Part shown: one piece after another, positions 14,014 through 14,098 of the stretch
Layout: the number at the start of each line of letters is the position of its first letter
How positions within the stretch are numbered: position 1 is the stretch's first letter
Source: Bacteroidota bacterium
Lineage (GTDB): Bacteria; Bacteroidota; Bacteroidia; Chitinophagales; Saprospiraceae
Assembly: GCA_024277695.1 (NCBI GenBank)
Contig: JAJRUR010000185.1
Location: forward strand, 1 to 14,098
Reading direction: 5' to 3'
Length of the DNA stretch: 14,098 bases
Notes under the pieces: generated by a model
The model's input: the letters and a program-made list of their open reading frames with translations, nothing else
Told to the model about the DNA's origin: nothing
The model's database searches: none
Position numbers and translations under genes: made by a program

Positions 14014-14098
14014 ATGATTCAGCGTACTAATCATTCGGTAATAATCTTGATGCTGTGCTTAGAGATGTCAAAACCAGAATGGCGTATCAATGAAAAAG
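14014..14098 (+). CDS. N-terminus of a protein cut by the right edge, possibly initiation factor IF-3
   Basis: An open frame from ATG 14014 runs to the edge of the window. A second in-frame ATG at 14065 is the more likely start and gives MSKPEWRINEK. The PEWRINEK string resembles the N-terminus of translation initiation factor IF-3, where an R-I-N-E/D-x-I segment opens the N-terminal domain. A weak -7-like TAATCTTG (14042-14049, one mismatch) would start a transcript just before 14065, supporting the shorter form. Only 11 residues are visible, so the family call is a suggestion. The usual thrS neighbour is not on the left side. Confidence 0.4.
   Translation, partial: MIQRTNHSVIILMLCLEMSKPEWRINEK

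Noticed and set aside
1..14098. Mobile elements, CRISPR array, defence or phage genes
   Set aside because: No transposase, integrase, direct-repeat array or target-site duplication was found on either strand, and the genes are mostly conserved chromosomal ones.

Overview
The window reads as a chromosomal housekeeping segment from a member of the Bacteroidota, most likely a Saprospira/Lewinella-type lineage. The clues are signal peptides ending in a KAQ-type junction, TAnnTTTG promoter elements in front of most transcription units, lipoproteins with short lipoboxes, a TamB of the long Bacteroidota type, an XagA-like outer-membrane protein, and the CdaA/FolP/MiaE gene set. The lineage below phylum level is an inference from protein style, not from a marker gene. 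Ten complete genes fill about 95% of the window, and two more are cut by its edges.

Layout from left to right. (1) The edge holds the N-terminus of a secreted protein (minus strand). (2) A tight minus-strand operon, cdaA - M20 dipeptidase - trmD, has gaps of 13 and 3 nt and a clear TATATTTG promoter. (3) Divergent from it is a plus-strand pair: an unrecognised secreted coiled-coil protein whose last codons overlap the start of miaE. (4) Convergent with miaE is a 4.8-kb tamB, with folP just upstream of it on the same strand. (5) Divergent from folP is a plus-strand M23 lipoprotein peptidase. (6) Convergent with that is a minus-strand pair: a DM13-domain lipoprotein and an outer-membrane beta-barrel protein. 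(7) The right end is about 315 bases without a clear gene. It carries a very strong-looking TATCTTTGCA promoter pointing left and an orphan open frame of about 57 codons. (8) At the right edge are the first residues of a plus-strand protein that resembles initiation factor IF-3.

Functionally the window mixes cell-envelope work (TamB for lipid/outer-membrane biogenesis, M23 and possibly CdaA for cell-wall homeostasis, the DM13/beta-barrel pair at the outer membrane) with tRNA anticodon-loop modification (TrmD makes m1G37, MiaE hydroxylates the modified A37) and folate synthesis (FolP). There is no sign of a mobile element, CRISPR array, phage or defence island. The parts that go beyond routine annotation are the DM13-lipoprotein/beta-barrel pair, the unknown protein translationally coupled to miaE, the His-to-Cys change in the M23 zinc site, and the structured or decayed leader region at 13749-13974.
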